From Pseudozyma flocculosa PF-1 (Eukaryota; Basidiomycota; Ustilaginomycetes; Ustilaginales; Ustilaginaceae), in the NCBI RefSeq assembly GCF_000417875.1, contig NW_006920892.1:377513-441512 (forward strand): a DNA stretch of 64,000 nt, given 5' to 3'. Below, piece by piece: positions 12,501 to 24,194 of the stretch (positions are counted from its first letter, which is position 1; each line of letters begins with the position of its first letter). The notes under the pieces are model-generated. The model had not been told where the DNA came from, searched no databases, and saw nothing but the letters and a program-made list of their open reading frames with translations. A program made the translations under genes and the position numbers.

Positions 12501-15066
12501 TTCCGGTGTGCATGTCGAGCTCCGAGACCAGCAGGCTGCCGACAGGGTCGTGATGGCACCCGAGCAGCCGATTCGACGAGCATGGAGGGGCTTCTCGGAC
12601 CGGGACTGCCATCTCGAACGAGGCTTGGTCCGAGGTCGTTGTCACGCGATCCGCTTCGTGCTGCTGACCGAGCTGGCATCGGACGAAGCCAGCCTTCGTA
12701 CTGCACGTCAGAACCTCCGACTCTGGCTCGTAGCCGATGACCCCGGCGATGCCTTCGATTGTAAGCTGGTGCTCGACTGCGATTCTAGCCGCGTCCCTCT
12801 TGTACGTTGCCAGGCTGTCGCGCCCAAGGCTGATCAGGCGGTCGCCCGTCAGCAGGATGCGGCTGGACGGTTTGAGCTGCCCGTCGATCTCTTGTCCATC
12901 AATGGGCACGTTCGGCGAGGTCGAGTCGGGACCATTTGCGAGCTCGGCTGGGGCCGCCTCTCCCGTGGCAGCGAGTGCAAGCACCCTTCTGCGAAGCCTG
13001 CACTTGCCATCATCACCCGCTTCGACAAACTCGATCACGCAGCTGGTCGGCGACGGCCTGCGCACTAGGGGCGTCCACTCGATCGAGCTTCCATCGAGCG
13101 CTTCGCACGCCACGACTTCGCCGGCTTGAAGATCGACGAGGATTAGCGCGCCGCTGCACCGGTCTCGCAGGGCCGCCAGATTCCTGCCGCACGAGGAGAG
13201 CATCTGCGTCTCCGATGCGAGCCACATGGCCGTGCCATCCTTGAGCCTTGGTTCGCCTTCGGACGAGGCCGCGGGGCCTTCCGACAAGGTGCCTCGGAGC
13301 GACTTCGAGGTTCCGACCGAGCCGACCTTTGACATCGACAAGCTCAGCTGTGCAAACATGGGTGTCAGCGAGTCGAAGGGCCCTGAAGGCGATGGCGACC
13401 CGTGCAGCTCGACGTCACCGGGCCTGTTCTGCTGCGATATACTTTCCGGCGTCCACTTTGTCTGAGCCAGGTCGACGGACCAGACCTGGTTTCCGTCCTG
13501 CAACGACCAGGCGCAGACCCTGCCTTCGCGGTGAACGACCAGCAGACACAGGCGGCTGCCGTCGTGATAGAGCTGCAGCGAGGCAATGGCGGATCGATCG
13601 GCATCGGAGAGGCGGAGCAGCGGTCTCAGGGAGCGATCCTCGGGGTCGCCACTCGGTGCTTCCGAGGCCTCTCCGCTGTTGGCTCGCCCCGATTCTGCCA
13701 AGGTGTCGAGCGAAAGGCTGGAGGGGTAACGGCTGCCCAACGGAGAAGTGCCCGCAGATGGATCCGAGGTATGAGGGATGTTTCTTGTCGCTGGAGCCTG
13801 TTCGGGCGCGGGCTGGCCGGAGAGGGGCTGCATCGACCTTCGCCGCGCATCGAGGCCGCTCGTGCTGCCGCCGTTGCCGCTTCCTCCACTCGCCGATGCG
13901 GCCTTGTATCCTGAGATCGATTCCTGCGAAGCGTGGTGTCGGTGGTGCGAGCTGGCCAGTCCGAGGGCCTCGACGGTCCGTCCAATCATGCTGTGCTTGT
14001 GGTCGCCGCGCTCTGCTGCAGCCTTCTGAGTCTCTAGCTCGTGCTCGGCAGCCCGGGTGGGGCTCCTGACAGACTCGCCGACCGCGGTGATGTTGGTCTC
14101 TACGGCCAGGACGGCGGCGGTGGGGTCTTCGATCTGCAAGGCCGCCGAGGTGGAGCTCGTCGTGCTGATCGAGGCCGTGGAGGGTCCAGGCAGCGAGCTG
14201 CGCGAAGCCTCGAACGGCATCGAGGCGTTCCCCGGGCTAGCCTCGCGGGAGAAGCTGATGCGACTCGAGCTCCGGATCGACGAGGGCCGCGTCGTTGCCG
14301 GATTTGGGTCGGCAATGCTTAGATGGGTCCTGCTGCTCGAGACCGCACCGTCACGCACGAGGGAGGTGCTTCCAGGTGAGTTCACGTCGACTTGCTCTTG
14401 AGCTGCCGCCGCGGATGTCCCTCCAGGTTCGATATCTGGCCAGGGAGACGAGGACTGTCGAGCTTGGTAAAGCACGGTGATCCCATCGGAAAGGCCGATG
14501 GCGACCATGCGCCCCCGTATTGGCCCGATACCTGCCGTGAACCGCCCAGGTCCGGGCAGAAGACTCGTCGAGGTAGAAGAGGCTGCGTGCGGGACGCAGC
14601 TGGACGGCCCAGTCGAGACGGAGCGCCACGCCTCGCTTCGGTCTCGAGCTGTGATCTGGGGAACCTGAGGTTCGCCGTCATCTTTGGAAGAGCCCGACGC
14701 TGCGCTGAGCACCGCGTTCACGTCGGCCTCGTCCCAGGTCAGCATTGAGGTGACTCTGACCGAGCGAGTCGTCGGAGGCATCGTGGCAGAGGCTTGCGAG
14801 GAGGCGTGCGGGTCGACAGCCTGGCCGACACTCTGGCCCCATAGTTCATCGAGGTCCTCTTCCGCCTCAAGCATTGCCGCAGCATCGAGCTTGCCGTTCG
14901 CCGTCGAAATCTGTCGGTGGAGGCCAGCTGGGCACGCCGCTGTCCAGGGACGCGGCTGCAGGTTGATGGCACCGTCGCCGGTGTTGGCTGCTGTCGTCGA
15001 CGGGGCTGGCGGCACCGCGCGCCTAGGAAAGCAGATGGGCGCTGCGAGAGGCGCCGTGGTGACCAT
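9597..15066 (-). CDS. WDR7: WDR7 / rabconnectin-3 beta-like WD40 protein
   Basis: Animal WDR7 partners with DMXL (Rav1-like) proteins and regulates V-ATPase assembly; the same role here is inference. Exons 11013-15066, 10417-10898, 9845-10301 and 9597-9688 join in phase to give about 1694 aa, against about 1490 in human WDR7. The C-terminal WD40 blades are clear, with GHRMAVSGVDFSPDGRRL and VCVWKVSVGILGFF, then a REYRVP segment and a final FEWTGERTLRA strand, the order seen at the WDR7 C-terminus. The middle is alpha-helical (ARM-like), and a further propeller region precedes it (GGSAQGDVAFWDA, DDGKARVWDLRSQELRRSIG). The N-terminal 450 residues are Ser/Pro-rich and a first propeller is not obvious. 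The start at 15066 is the first ATG, and an upstream exon cannot be excluded. Confidence 0.75.
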
Positions 15067-16923
15067 GTCGAAGTGCCTCCCTTATGGTTCGTTGACAGTA
15101 TCTGCAGACGTCGGCCGATAGAGCAGGCTGCCTCCGAGGGCAAGGTAGGGACCCCCGAGGAAAGCTGGTTCGCGACTGGGGCGATTCGGCCGGCGGACGC
15201 GATCCAAGAGCAAGGCTCTGCGTCTCGCGTCGAGGAGTTACGAGGAAAGGCCGTCCAACCGGACGAGCGGGCCGGTCCGTCAGCGCGTGTGGCAGAGTAT
15301 ATGGGTGGCGGTGATAGGGTGATGGTAGTGCAATCCAGCCGGTGGCGGACCGAGCGTCGCAGGGGATGGCGTGGGGAGTTGTCGGGGAGCTGTCAGCCAA
15401 CCCTGCTCTCCGTCAGAGGCGTTGGCTCGGGAGCCGGAGAGGTCAGACCAGCAGCAGGCCGGCTCGCTCCACATCGCGCACAGGCCCCTCGTCGAAGCCC
15501 GCAGCGAGGCGTCCTCGTCCTCGTCCTCGTCCGCGAGCCAGTCTACCTGCGGCCCACCGTTCGCACCCTCATCCTCAGCGCCCGACGTCGACCTTCTCTC
15601 TCACCCTGTTCCACCCGCTTGCACTCGCTGTGGCCATCACAGAACTCCCATTGGCTTGACGCAGGTCGAGCTGGACGCCGGCCATCCCGACACCGGCTGA
15701 ATATCGCCCACCCGACCGACCAACCGACCAAATGGTCGACCACCGAACAGCTGACGTCGACGCTCCCTTGACCCATCTGTGACCGGCGCTGTCGGCTGCT
15801 GCTACTTCAATCACGCCTGATCCAGCAGGCGTTGAGTGTGCTCCCTGCCTGCCACGACAGCATATCAGAGGCCGGCAGCACAGGGTTGTGTATCCAAACG
15901 GACCGTTCCAACCCGCCTTCCAGCCGTCGCCGATCGGGCCAAAGGGCTTGCGTTCCTTTGGTGCTCGCTGCACAGCCTGCTCGTCAGGTTTCGAATCTCG
16001 GTCGGCGGCCCGCTCCCGACGACGTTCAGCTCGCCCACCGACGAAGTGCAATCAACCTGGCTTGTCGTCGCGGCGCAGCATCCGATCCTCACCTTCCCCC
16101 GACGTCTGGCCAGCTGCGCTTCTCGAGCTGGCGAAGCAGAGGTGCGGCCCATCCGACCGACCTCGAGCATCTGGCCAGTTCAGCTCGCCATTGACCGGCC
16201 AGCACCTCCAACCATTCAGCAACACGCACTTACGGCACAGCGACGGCCGACCTAGGCCCTGGTAGGCAACGCCGAGCATGCTATCGAGCTGGCCGAGCCA
16301 CGCAAGGCCAGGCGACAAAGGCAGGCCTCTGGGTCGGATGGCCGGGTCTGCTCCCGATGGCCGGGATTTTTTCTCGCTTTTGCCCGGCCTGCTGAGCGGC
16401 CCTCTGGCTTGGCCTGGCCTGGCGGGCGGTGGGCGTGCACGCACAGCCCAGCAGGCCAGGCCACATGAAGGCGCGGGAGCAGAGCTCGCCCTTTTTTCAG
16501 CCCCACCGACGCTGCAGCAGGCCGGACTGCCGGATGCGCTGTCGCGTCGCGCGCAGGCCACAAGGCAGGCAGGCCGGCCAGCCAGGCCTGGGCAGTTCGG
16601 CCGGGCCCCCTTGGAGGGTCCTTCCATCCCCTGTCCTGTCTTCGTTTGCGACCTCCATCCACCGTCCATCCACTCGTCTCCCTCCGACACTCTCGACCTT
16701 GCCAAACCGACGTCCAGACCTTGCAGCCGCCGTCACACCAGGACTTCCTTGCGACCAGAGAGGTTGAACCCCGCTCACCTCGACCACCCCCTCGTTCGCG
16801 CACGCGCCTGTCCTCTGGCCCGCCGTTTGAGTTGCGAAGCGCAGATCCGACCTAGCCGCACGCCCCGTTTGGCCACCCGCCAGACCACTTTTTCGCCGTC
16901 CCGACATCGACGTGGCCTCCAGC
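15067..16923. other. Large divergent spacer, WDR7-like / H2A.Z
   Basis: This spacer of 1.86 kb holds no gene that I can support on either strand. Open frames here are short and of biased Arg/Ser/Pro composition. The region from 16400 to 16600 is dense in GGCCTGG and AGGC words like those in other spacers of this window. It presumably contains the H2A.Z promoter and 5' UTR. Confidence 0.55.
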
Positions 16924-17875
16924 ATGTCTGACCCTCGCGCCAAAGGTGGAAAGGGAGGTGCCGGATCGTCGGCCAAGGCCTCAGGCTCAGGCGCCGCGGA
17001 TGGCAAGAAGGCCAGCGTCACCCAGAGCTCCAGGGCGGGTCTCCAGGTGAGTCATTGCGTTTTGTTCCAGAAGAGCGGCGTGGCAGTTCTTGCATCCATC
17101 CGCGGCCGGCATGGCGATCAGGCGTTCGGGGCTCAAGGACTCTGCCCGGACACGATCAGGCTCTCCGGCGGCGCCCTCAACTCCCCGGGATCCGTTACGC
17201 TGCCATACAGCGTCGCAGGCGCATCGATGGGCGCGCTGGCGAGCCCTTCACTCGACAGAGTCCAGATCCTGACCTTGCACCTCTCCGTCGTCCGGCTCGG
17301 GCTTTGCCCATTTGCATCCACCCCTATCCTCGCTGGATCCTTTGTGCAGTTCCCCGTCGGACGTATCCACCGCCACCTCAAGAACCGCACCCAGAACCAC
17401 GTCCGCATCGGTGCAAAGGCCGCCGTCTACGCCAGCGCCATCCTCGAGTATCTGACTGCCGAGGTGCTCGAGCTCGCAGGTGAGTTGCAGCGCAGAGCAG
17501 CGCCGCGGATGCCGATGGACCGACCCCTGGCTAACCCTCGACATCCCGCTCTCCTGTCCGATCTCCCCGCTGAGCAGGAAACGCCTCCAAGGATCTGCGC
17601 GTCAAGCGCATCACTCCGCGCCACCTGCAGCTTGCCATCCGAGGAGACGAGGAGCTGGACAGCCTGGTCCGCGCCACCATCGCCGGAGGTGGTGTGCTGC
17701 CTCACATCCACAAGTCTCGTGAGTGTGACCGCGCGATACCGAGCCGAGCTAGCCCAGCCCAGGTCGAAAGGACGACTGCTGAACTCACACGCCTTGGACC
17801 CGACCTTGCGATATGCCCACAGTGATCAAAGCGAGCTCGTCCAAGAAGAAGGCGTCCGGTGGCGGTGCCGAATGA
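16924..17875 (+). CDS. HTZ1: Histone variant H2A.Z
   Basis: This histone replaces H2A in nucleosomes at promoters and is deposited by SWR1. Four exons (16924-17046, 17350-17479, 17578-17718, 17823-17875) give 148 aa. The histone fold is unmistakable: [35 protein letters not shown], then [20 protein letters not shown]2A.Z is distinguished from canonical H2A by this form of the alpha-3 region, by [25 protein letters not shown], and by a short KKKASGG tail without an SQE motif. The N-terminal tail of about 40 residues is Gly/Lys/Ser-rich. The first intron (303 bp) is long for this genome. The in-frame GTG upstream of ATG 16924 is not needed. Confidence 0.97.
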
Positions 17876-18791
17876 GGCAATCGAGACTCAAGCGACGGGC
17901 ATCCTCTCGCCGACGGACAGGGGCGGCACCCTCGGTCAGGTCTCAGCAAGGCCGGCGCGCCCATCTCGTCTCGACCTCTACGACATTTCCTGCGCACACC
18001 AAGCTTGTTCTCTGCGCTACGGCTGGCCGAGGCTGCAGCTTGAGCCCGAGCGAAACCTCATCGCCCGTCCTCTGAACCTTCGTCAACCCGCCCCTCTTCT
18101 CGACACCAACCTGCCTCCTCGCCTCGCAAGAAGCCCAAAGTCCAGCGGCGATCGGCGTCGTCGACGCGTGCTCTTTCCGCGCCCGCTACGCCACCCCGTC
18201 TCCGGTCCCAGCCCGCACCGGTCCACGCGTTTCCCATGATGTGTCTTTTCTGCGCGATGTAATTGTTGTACTCTACGCCGTTGTCCGTTCCTTTTCCAAC
18301 TCGCTCGCACCTTTGCGCTCCTTGCCTCTCCTACCAGGCGACCTGCGAGGCTGCGACTGGTACCCAGGGGTCGGGCGGGACGGCTGCCACGCCTACCACT
18401 GCGGCTCTCATCTGGTGTGGTCGGGATGGGTGGACCGGGTGACAGAAGTATTCCGTGACGGAGCGATGTGGTCTTCCTGTACGGCAGTCCTTACCGCTTG
18501 CTGAGACGGCGATGCGCGCTCGGGCCAACGACGGGTAAGCAGTGCAGGTGGGCGCGCCAGAAGCGATGGCGAAGGGGACGCCGTGGAGGCACACCGTCTT
18601 CTTTGCGTCGCACCACCACCGCCACTACTAGAAACCTACCTCCCCCGTGCAAACGTCCCCTGGTCCCCGGCTCCAGCGACAGGTCAGAGGGCGCGTGGGC
18701 GAGACGAAGTACATCATACCGCAAACATATTCGCGTTGGCTTCCTTATTGTCCGGGCCGAGCTCCGTCCCCACGTCCATGCGGGCTGCACC
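17876..18791. other. Spacer between H2A.Z and the first glutathione-synthetase-like copy
   Basis: The first 360 bp are pyrimidine-rich and would hold the H2A.Z 3' UTR and terminator. The remainder precedes a pseudogene. No gene or recognisable regulatory element was seen. Confidence 0.5.
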
Positions 18792-20692
18792 ATGGCAGCG
18801 CCGCCTTCCGGCACATCGCTTCCCCATTCTACTCCTGAGCTGAGCAGCAAGTCTTGGCCACCCAGCTTCGCTTCCGTTCAGCAGCGAGACGGGTACATTC
18901 GTGCATTTTTAGGCGAGGAGGACGAGGTTGGGTGTGCAATCGACCGCACGCAGCCTGTTTCGACACAGGGATGCGGTCAGCCCATCAACATCTTTCCGGT
19001 CATCCTTGATGAACGTGCCTCGGAGCAACTCGAACAGTGCTCGCTCATCCTCGGCCGCATCCTTGAGTCGCTCACCAACAATGTCGACCTGCTCGACTTA
19101 ATCTTTGCGCCGCAACACCCGTCGCAGAGCACGCCATGTGCGGCCCCTCTCGAGCCCGCCGTTGAGCAACGATGCCGCTTCCATGATCGCCTGTTGAGCA
19201 TCGCCAGGAGGGCCTGGAAGCAAGAGCTCCCTTGTCTCACGCTGGTTGCCTTTAAGCTCGACGCTGAGAACCCAGACCTAGCCCCATCCTCGTGTCCCTC
19301 GCCATCTCTGGCATCTCGACCCGCCTCAATTACCACGACATCGTCTCAGCGAGCATGACCCTGGATGCAGTGCAACAGCTCATCTGCTCCAGCTCGTCGA
19401 CCCTGGCCGAAACAGTCACTCGACATGCTCGGGTCGAGGCGTTCCGCAAGAAATGACGTTCAAGGTTTATCAGTCACGGACCACGCCTGTGGGTCGCGGG
19501 GGGACTTCGTCATTCAAACTACGACTACGACGGTTAGACCTGCACCTATCCGGAGAGCTTCATGATGGCGAGCAGGACGAATCTTTCCACGACCTCGCCA
19601 TCACGCTCCTTATTGTGAGCGAGGAGGAGAGACGGCGCGATGGTCGCCGATACCTGCACTTTGACGAGCAAAAGTGAGTTTCCAAAAGGATAAGGTCGTG
19701 GCCCCCGGGCTGCGAATGTACTTGACTTCCCGGGTCTGACCTTCCAGCCTCGTACGCCCACGGCCTGCCTCCCCTCGACCTCGCTCTCGCAGTGGTGCAG
19801 CCGTCGTGGACCGGTGGGGAAGTGCGAGGAGCTGTGGACGGAGCCGTTCCACCACGAAACCGAGGCGTGGGTCGAATATCCGGTCGGCGCCAGCTTCTTC
19901 AACCACGCCTCGGCCTGCGTCCGTGTCACGCTGGCCGAGATCGACGGTCGTCTATCAAGCGGGCCGGACAACACGCTGGTGCTCGACCTAGGCTTCTCGG
20001 GAGCAGCAACAAAACGTTTGCGGCTCGAGGTGCGCGGCGTCGTCTGGGAACGGTCGTTGGGCTGCGATCCGCCGGAACCCTACTGGCGATGCCGCGAGAT
20101 GGCCGAGCTTTCGTGCTGCGTAAAGGGGCCAGCGGCCGGGTTCGAAGTGCTCGAAGACGACCGCGTGTGACGCCTCATCCGACAGCTCGATACCAACTAC
20201 ATCGATAGCATGATTTGGAAGGACAAGGACCGCGCTCTCGACCTGGTGTTCTCGCAGCCGGGGGGAAGCATTTTAGCATCCCTGTGCGACAAGCTCCGAT
20301 CCGGCATCGCGGAGTTCTCACGCGCCGATCTGGAAGCCTTCCGCACGCTGCTGCGACGACCGCTCCCCTCTTTCGCACAATCAGGGTCGTCCAAGACAAC
20401 GATCCTAGCCAACGCCTTCTCTTCGATACCTCCTGACCCGCAAGACGTGAGAATACACCATCACCGTCTCTCACTGATCCGCAGCGAGACCAGTCAATAC
20501 GGCACGCTCGAAGGCGAGTTCATCGCGGCACAACAAGCCGCATTTAATTCCTCAAGGACCCTGGCTATCAAGACGTTCTATCCCCCCTCCTCTTCGCCGA
20601 TCAATAGCATGGCTTCTTCGCCAGAAATGCTAGACAAAGATCCGTCGCTTGCCTGGTCCGGAGTCGTGACGGTAAAGGAAGGGATCTCCTGA
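18792..20692 (+). pseudogene. Broken copy of the divergent glutathione-synthetase-like family
   Basis: Paralogue of the intact gene at 25511-27425, with the same exon order and an intron at the same site (donor 19674, acceptor before 19793). It starts as MAAPPSG and matches its sister through the FHDRLLSIARRAWK segment. The reading frame then shifts near 19280 (frame 0 to 2) and again at the ATGA at 19453 (frame 2 to 1), and a further shift is needed after the intron near 19800. The sister codon TGG (Trp, in DDRVW) is TGA here at 20168-20170. Sequence similarity continues in frame beyond it to a stop at 20692. A substitution stop plus several frameshifts supports decay rather than a missed intron. 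Sequencing error could explain individual shifts. Confidence 0.75.
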
Positions 20693-20877
20693 TAGACCGT
20701 GCAGGAGCGCTACCCCACAAAAGGGGTACCGTCAAAGGCATACACCCGGTCACTGGCTGAGATGGACACAGTCTCAGAATGATGGTAGCAACGTCAGCTG
20801 GAACCATTTTCAATCGCCACTAGGTCGTGTCTTAGCTTCTCAACAACGTCTACGGTACTCGGCTTTCTATTGCGAAG

Positions 20878-23800
20878 TCAGGGAGGAGGCGGCATGCGAG
20901 GCCCCGTCTCCCGGAACTGTCCGGGTCCGTCCTCGGGATGGATGTAGAGATGGAAGGCACCAATTTGTTGGTACCTAAAAAACTCGCTGTGATTATCGAG
21001 ATACGCCTGGTGCTCCGATCGGCGAATGATACCGGCGTGGGCGTGGATCAAGTTCCGTGTTCCTCTTTGAGGCGCGCCTGTCGGTGCTTGCTGATACGGA
21101 AGTCTAGGCGCCGGTCCGTTGCTGGACGTTTGAACCGTGTAGCGCCGATACGCGGGCTCCGTCAACGCGTTGCGCTCGTCGATTCGGATTCTCGACTCTG
21201 GGTCATTCGTGTGCACGGCAAAGACAAAGAGGTAGTCGTCCGGATCCTCGGTCTCTGACTGAGGATGTTCAAAAGCCCTGTCTTCAGCTGACGCGTCCTT
21301 GTCTCCGCTCTGTCGCCCATACCGATCATTGTCAAAAACACTCACGAAATCGAACACTACCGCAGTCCCCACGCCATCGTCTTCGTATGTGACTTGATCG
21401 ATGGACGAGCCGCCGCCCCGCACTGTTGTGATCGCTCCAACTGTGGGACACTGAGCATCGACGAGCCCCTCTGCGATTCGATGGAGGTTCGATCGCCAGA
21501 ATTTCTCAGTCTCCATGCGCGCGTGCATGTGGGATGGACGAGCTTACCAATGCGACCTGGGAATACTTCGTGGGACGGCGGAAGATTGAAGTCTGACCAA
21601 TTTCGGATACGTCGGGTGTTTGCACGTAACCTTTCGCCGACAATCCTGAAGTTGACACCGGCCAGCTGTGTGGCGAGTATAAAGGCAGCCTCTAGCGGGA
21701 AAGGGCCCATGGCTCCGTGCTGGTGGAATGTCACGTCGCCGGCGTACGCTGTCTCAATTGCGAGGCGTGGATAGTTGGTGTTCGCATTGCGCTCCCCTTC
21801 GTAGTTCCATGACCGTTGTGATTGGATGAGTCCCTCGTTGTCCGCTATCACACTGACCAAGTCTGGGGGAAAGAGTTGTGCTTGCCGTGGCTGCATGGTG
21901 CTCGTGTCCAGGAACGCATGGGGCGCAGCAGCTGTGTCCCGGAAGACGAGAGCTAGGAAGGTTGTACTAACGCGCTCCGCAATCTCCGCGGGTCCCCAGT
22001 CTCCGGTGTTTGTGTTGATTGCACGATTCCCGCCCACCTGAGGAAAGTTCAGGTTAGGCAATGCTGTGGCGCCATAGTACTGCTGGAAGTTGAACAATGG
22101 CTGAGCCGTAATTCGATAGTAGGTGGCATAAAGCGTTGCCAGGATGATCTGCGAGGGAAAGGGATGAATCAGACGCATTCCTGACTAGATCTCAGTGCAA
22201 GCCGGTAGAGAAAGAGGCTTAGATAGATGGACTGACCGCCCCATTTTGCACAATTGCGGGCTGCAAAGCCGTCCGAGGCGGAAGTCAGTTAATGTGCCGG
22301 CTTCTCTAAACGATTTAGTCAAGACACATACCGTGAGTCTGAACGGAAGCTGCTGCTTCAAATCGTCGCTGGCGCGTTCTTCAAGGTCCAGTGAGGGAGG
22401 TATCTCCAGACTCCGACGTCGCATTTGCGGTAAAAGGTACCCTTCGGAATCGAAATCCGCTGTAAAAATTGAGTCCGATGGACATGATGCTTTCTCGGGA
22501 CCTCGCACTTTGACGTAGGAGTTGATGCCTGATAAGATGAGGGGAAATGCATGAGCGCGAGTGCACGGCAACGGTGAATTTTCGCCAGCGACTTCACCGA
22601 AGAGATCGTACCATCTACGCGCGTAGCAGTCCCTCCAGCTCGCCGAAGGATGCAGTTGTCTCTAGGAAGGCTCGAGTAGGGCAAGAGATACCATACGCCG
22701 CACTCTGCGTTGTCGTTGCAGAGCTTGACACACTCCGGACCAGCCACGGTGTACCTTGCCAGGACGTCGCCGGAGAATTCGGCATTCTTGACGACCCTGT
22801 AGTTGAAGTTGCTGCACGGACAGCCTTCGCTGTTCACCGAATAGCAGAGCGAGCGGCACTTGACGAGGCTGCACCTCTGCGAGCCTGTCCTCCACCAATC
22901 CCAGCAGGAATGCGAGTACAGTCTGTTCGAGGAAGCAGAGCATCGGGACCGGGATCGTGTCAATGCCTGGCTTGCTTCGGTCTTCGCAGCCGGTGGGCAC
23001 TCATGACTCGCCGAAGTCGGCACGACGACTCACCGGGTACCTGTCGGCGTGCAAGAAGCCGACACGCGCGTGTTGATGAAACCGCAAGAGTCGGACCAGA
23101 AGACGCTCAAGCTGCAAGGGCGTTGCGGCGTCTTCTTGTCCCAGACGTAGCCGCTGTAGAGCTCGGCCATCTCGAGGTCGTTTCCTAGTTGAATATCGCT
23201 CGTGAGCTTGTCGATCTGAGCCGCAATACCGACGCCAGCAACAATAACGGCGCCGATCACCAGCGGTACCAGGCCTGTGCGATGGAATGACATGTCAGAG
23301 GCCGACCCGTGTGCTGAACAGCGAGGCTACGCCCAACTCACGCTTTTCGAGCGAGTCTTGTACGAGCGCTTCTGACGCGGATCGAGGCAGCAGGGCGTAG
23401 TCTTCTGCCCTTCTGATGCAAGCGCACATGCTGCTGCAGTCCGAGCTGAGGATGCAGCGCTCGACGGCATTGCTACCGTGGGGCCGACACGAGTTCTCCG
23501 CGATGGCTATATGGCCTGATGGTCACGACGGAGTGAAGAAAGGCAAGTGTATCAATGTCAATGCTCGGTCGCCTCCGATAGGGAGCCGATGCCTGTCAAG
23601 CGTGGAGCGCTCGTCAACTCGGAACTTACTTGCGCACGAAAGGAGCTGTTCGGTCCGGCAGGACGCCGCGTTATCGCTCATTGTCAAACATTTGCCCTCT
23701 TGCTGAGTCACATTGTGATAAGCGGCTTCCGCCGTGCTCTGAAGGAGGAAGTTCTCCTCTTGTGTGAGCAGCAGCTCCATCTCGTCGAGGTCGAGGAAGC

Positions 23801-24194
23801 CATCGCCGTTGCGATCGGCGTCATCGAAAGCGGGCCGAGGCTCGTGGAAGCCGAAAACAGCACGGCCACGAGTCGCGTCTTCGGCCGACGGCCACGGAAA
23901 GTTGAGACCGAATTCGAACTCATCGTAGCTGAGCGTTCCGTCGCCATCCTGATCGAACATGCTGATCGTCGAGCGGGCGCGCCAAGTAGGTTCATCGATT
24001 TCGGAACTCATCTGCGCCGGCGCAGCACTCTTGCTTTGGTTACTCTGCCGGAAAGCATGATGACGGGGGTGTGCGCGATCATTATGGCGGTGCTGCTTCA
24101 GAACGGAACCGAACGAGACTTGCAGGCAAGCGAGGATGGCATAGCTGATGAAGAGCAGGTTTTTGCGAGAAATGTGTCGAGGTTTGGACCTCAT
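20878..24194 (-). CDS. Secreted or membrane protein with two EF-hands and a PAN/Apple-like Cys domain
   Basis: I do not recognise the whole protein. Eight exons (23630-24194, 23342-23515, 23034-23274, 22612-22874, 22332-22528, 22237-22260, 21548-22148, 20878-21440) join in phase to give 875 aa. Residues 10-30 are a signal peptide or anchor (LLFISYAILACLQVSF). Two canonical EF-hand loops follow, DQDGDGTLSYDE and DRNGDGFLDLDE, then a Cys-rich stretch. A hydrophobic span near residue 247 (VPLVIGAVIVAGVGIAA) looks membrane-embedded. After it come a Cys-rich PAN/Apple-like module (CVKLCNDNAECGVWYLL) and a large C-terminal region starting PAIVQNGAIILATLYATYY. Weak points are a GAG-type acceptor near 22875 and a GTCAGT donor at 22236. 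Two adjacent genes remain possible. Calcium binding is inferred from the EF-hand loops. Confidence 0.6.

Noticed and set aside
9841..15066. Single 1741-codon open frame for the WD40 gene
   Set aside because: It runs through an in-frame intron (10899-11012) and then into a wrong frame after the 10416 donor. The spliced model restores the WD40 C-terminus.
18792..19460. Frame changes in the upstream glutathione-synthetase-like copy explained by extra introns
   Set aside because: No donor/acceptor pair at the shift points restores the frame, and the later TGG-to-TGA change is a substitution that splicing would not remove without deleting conserved sequence.
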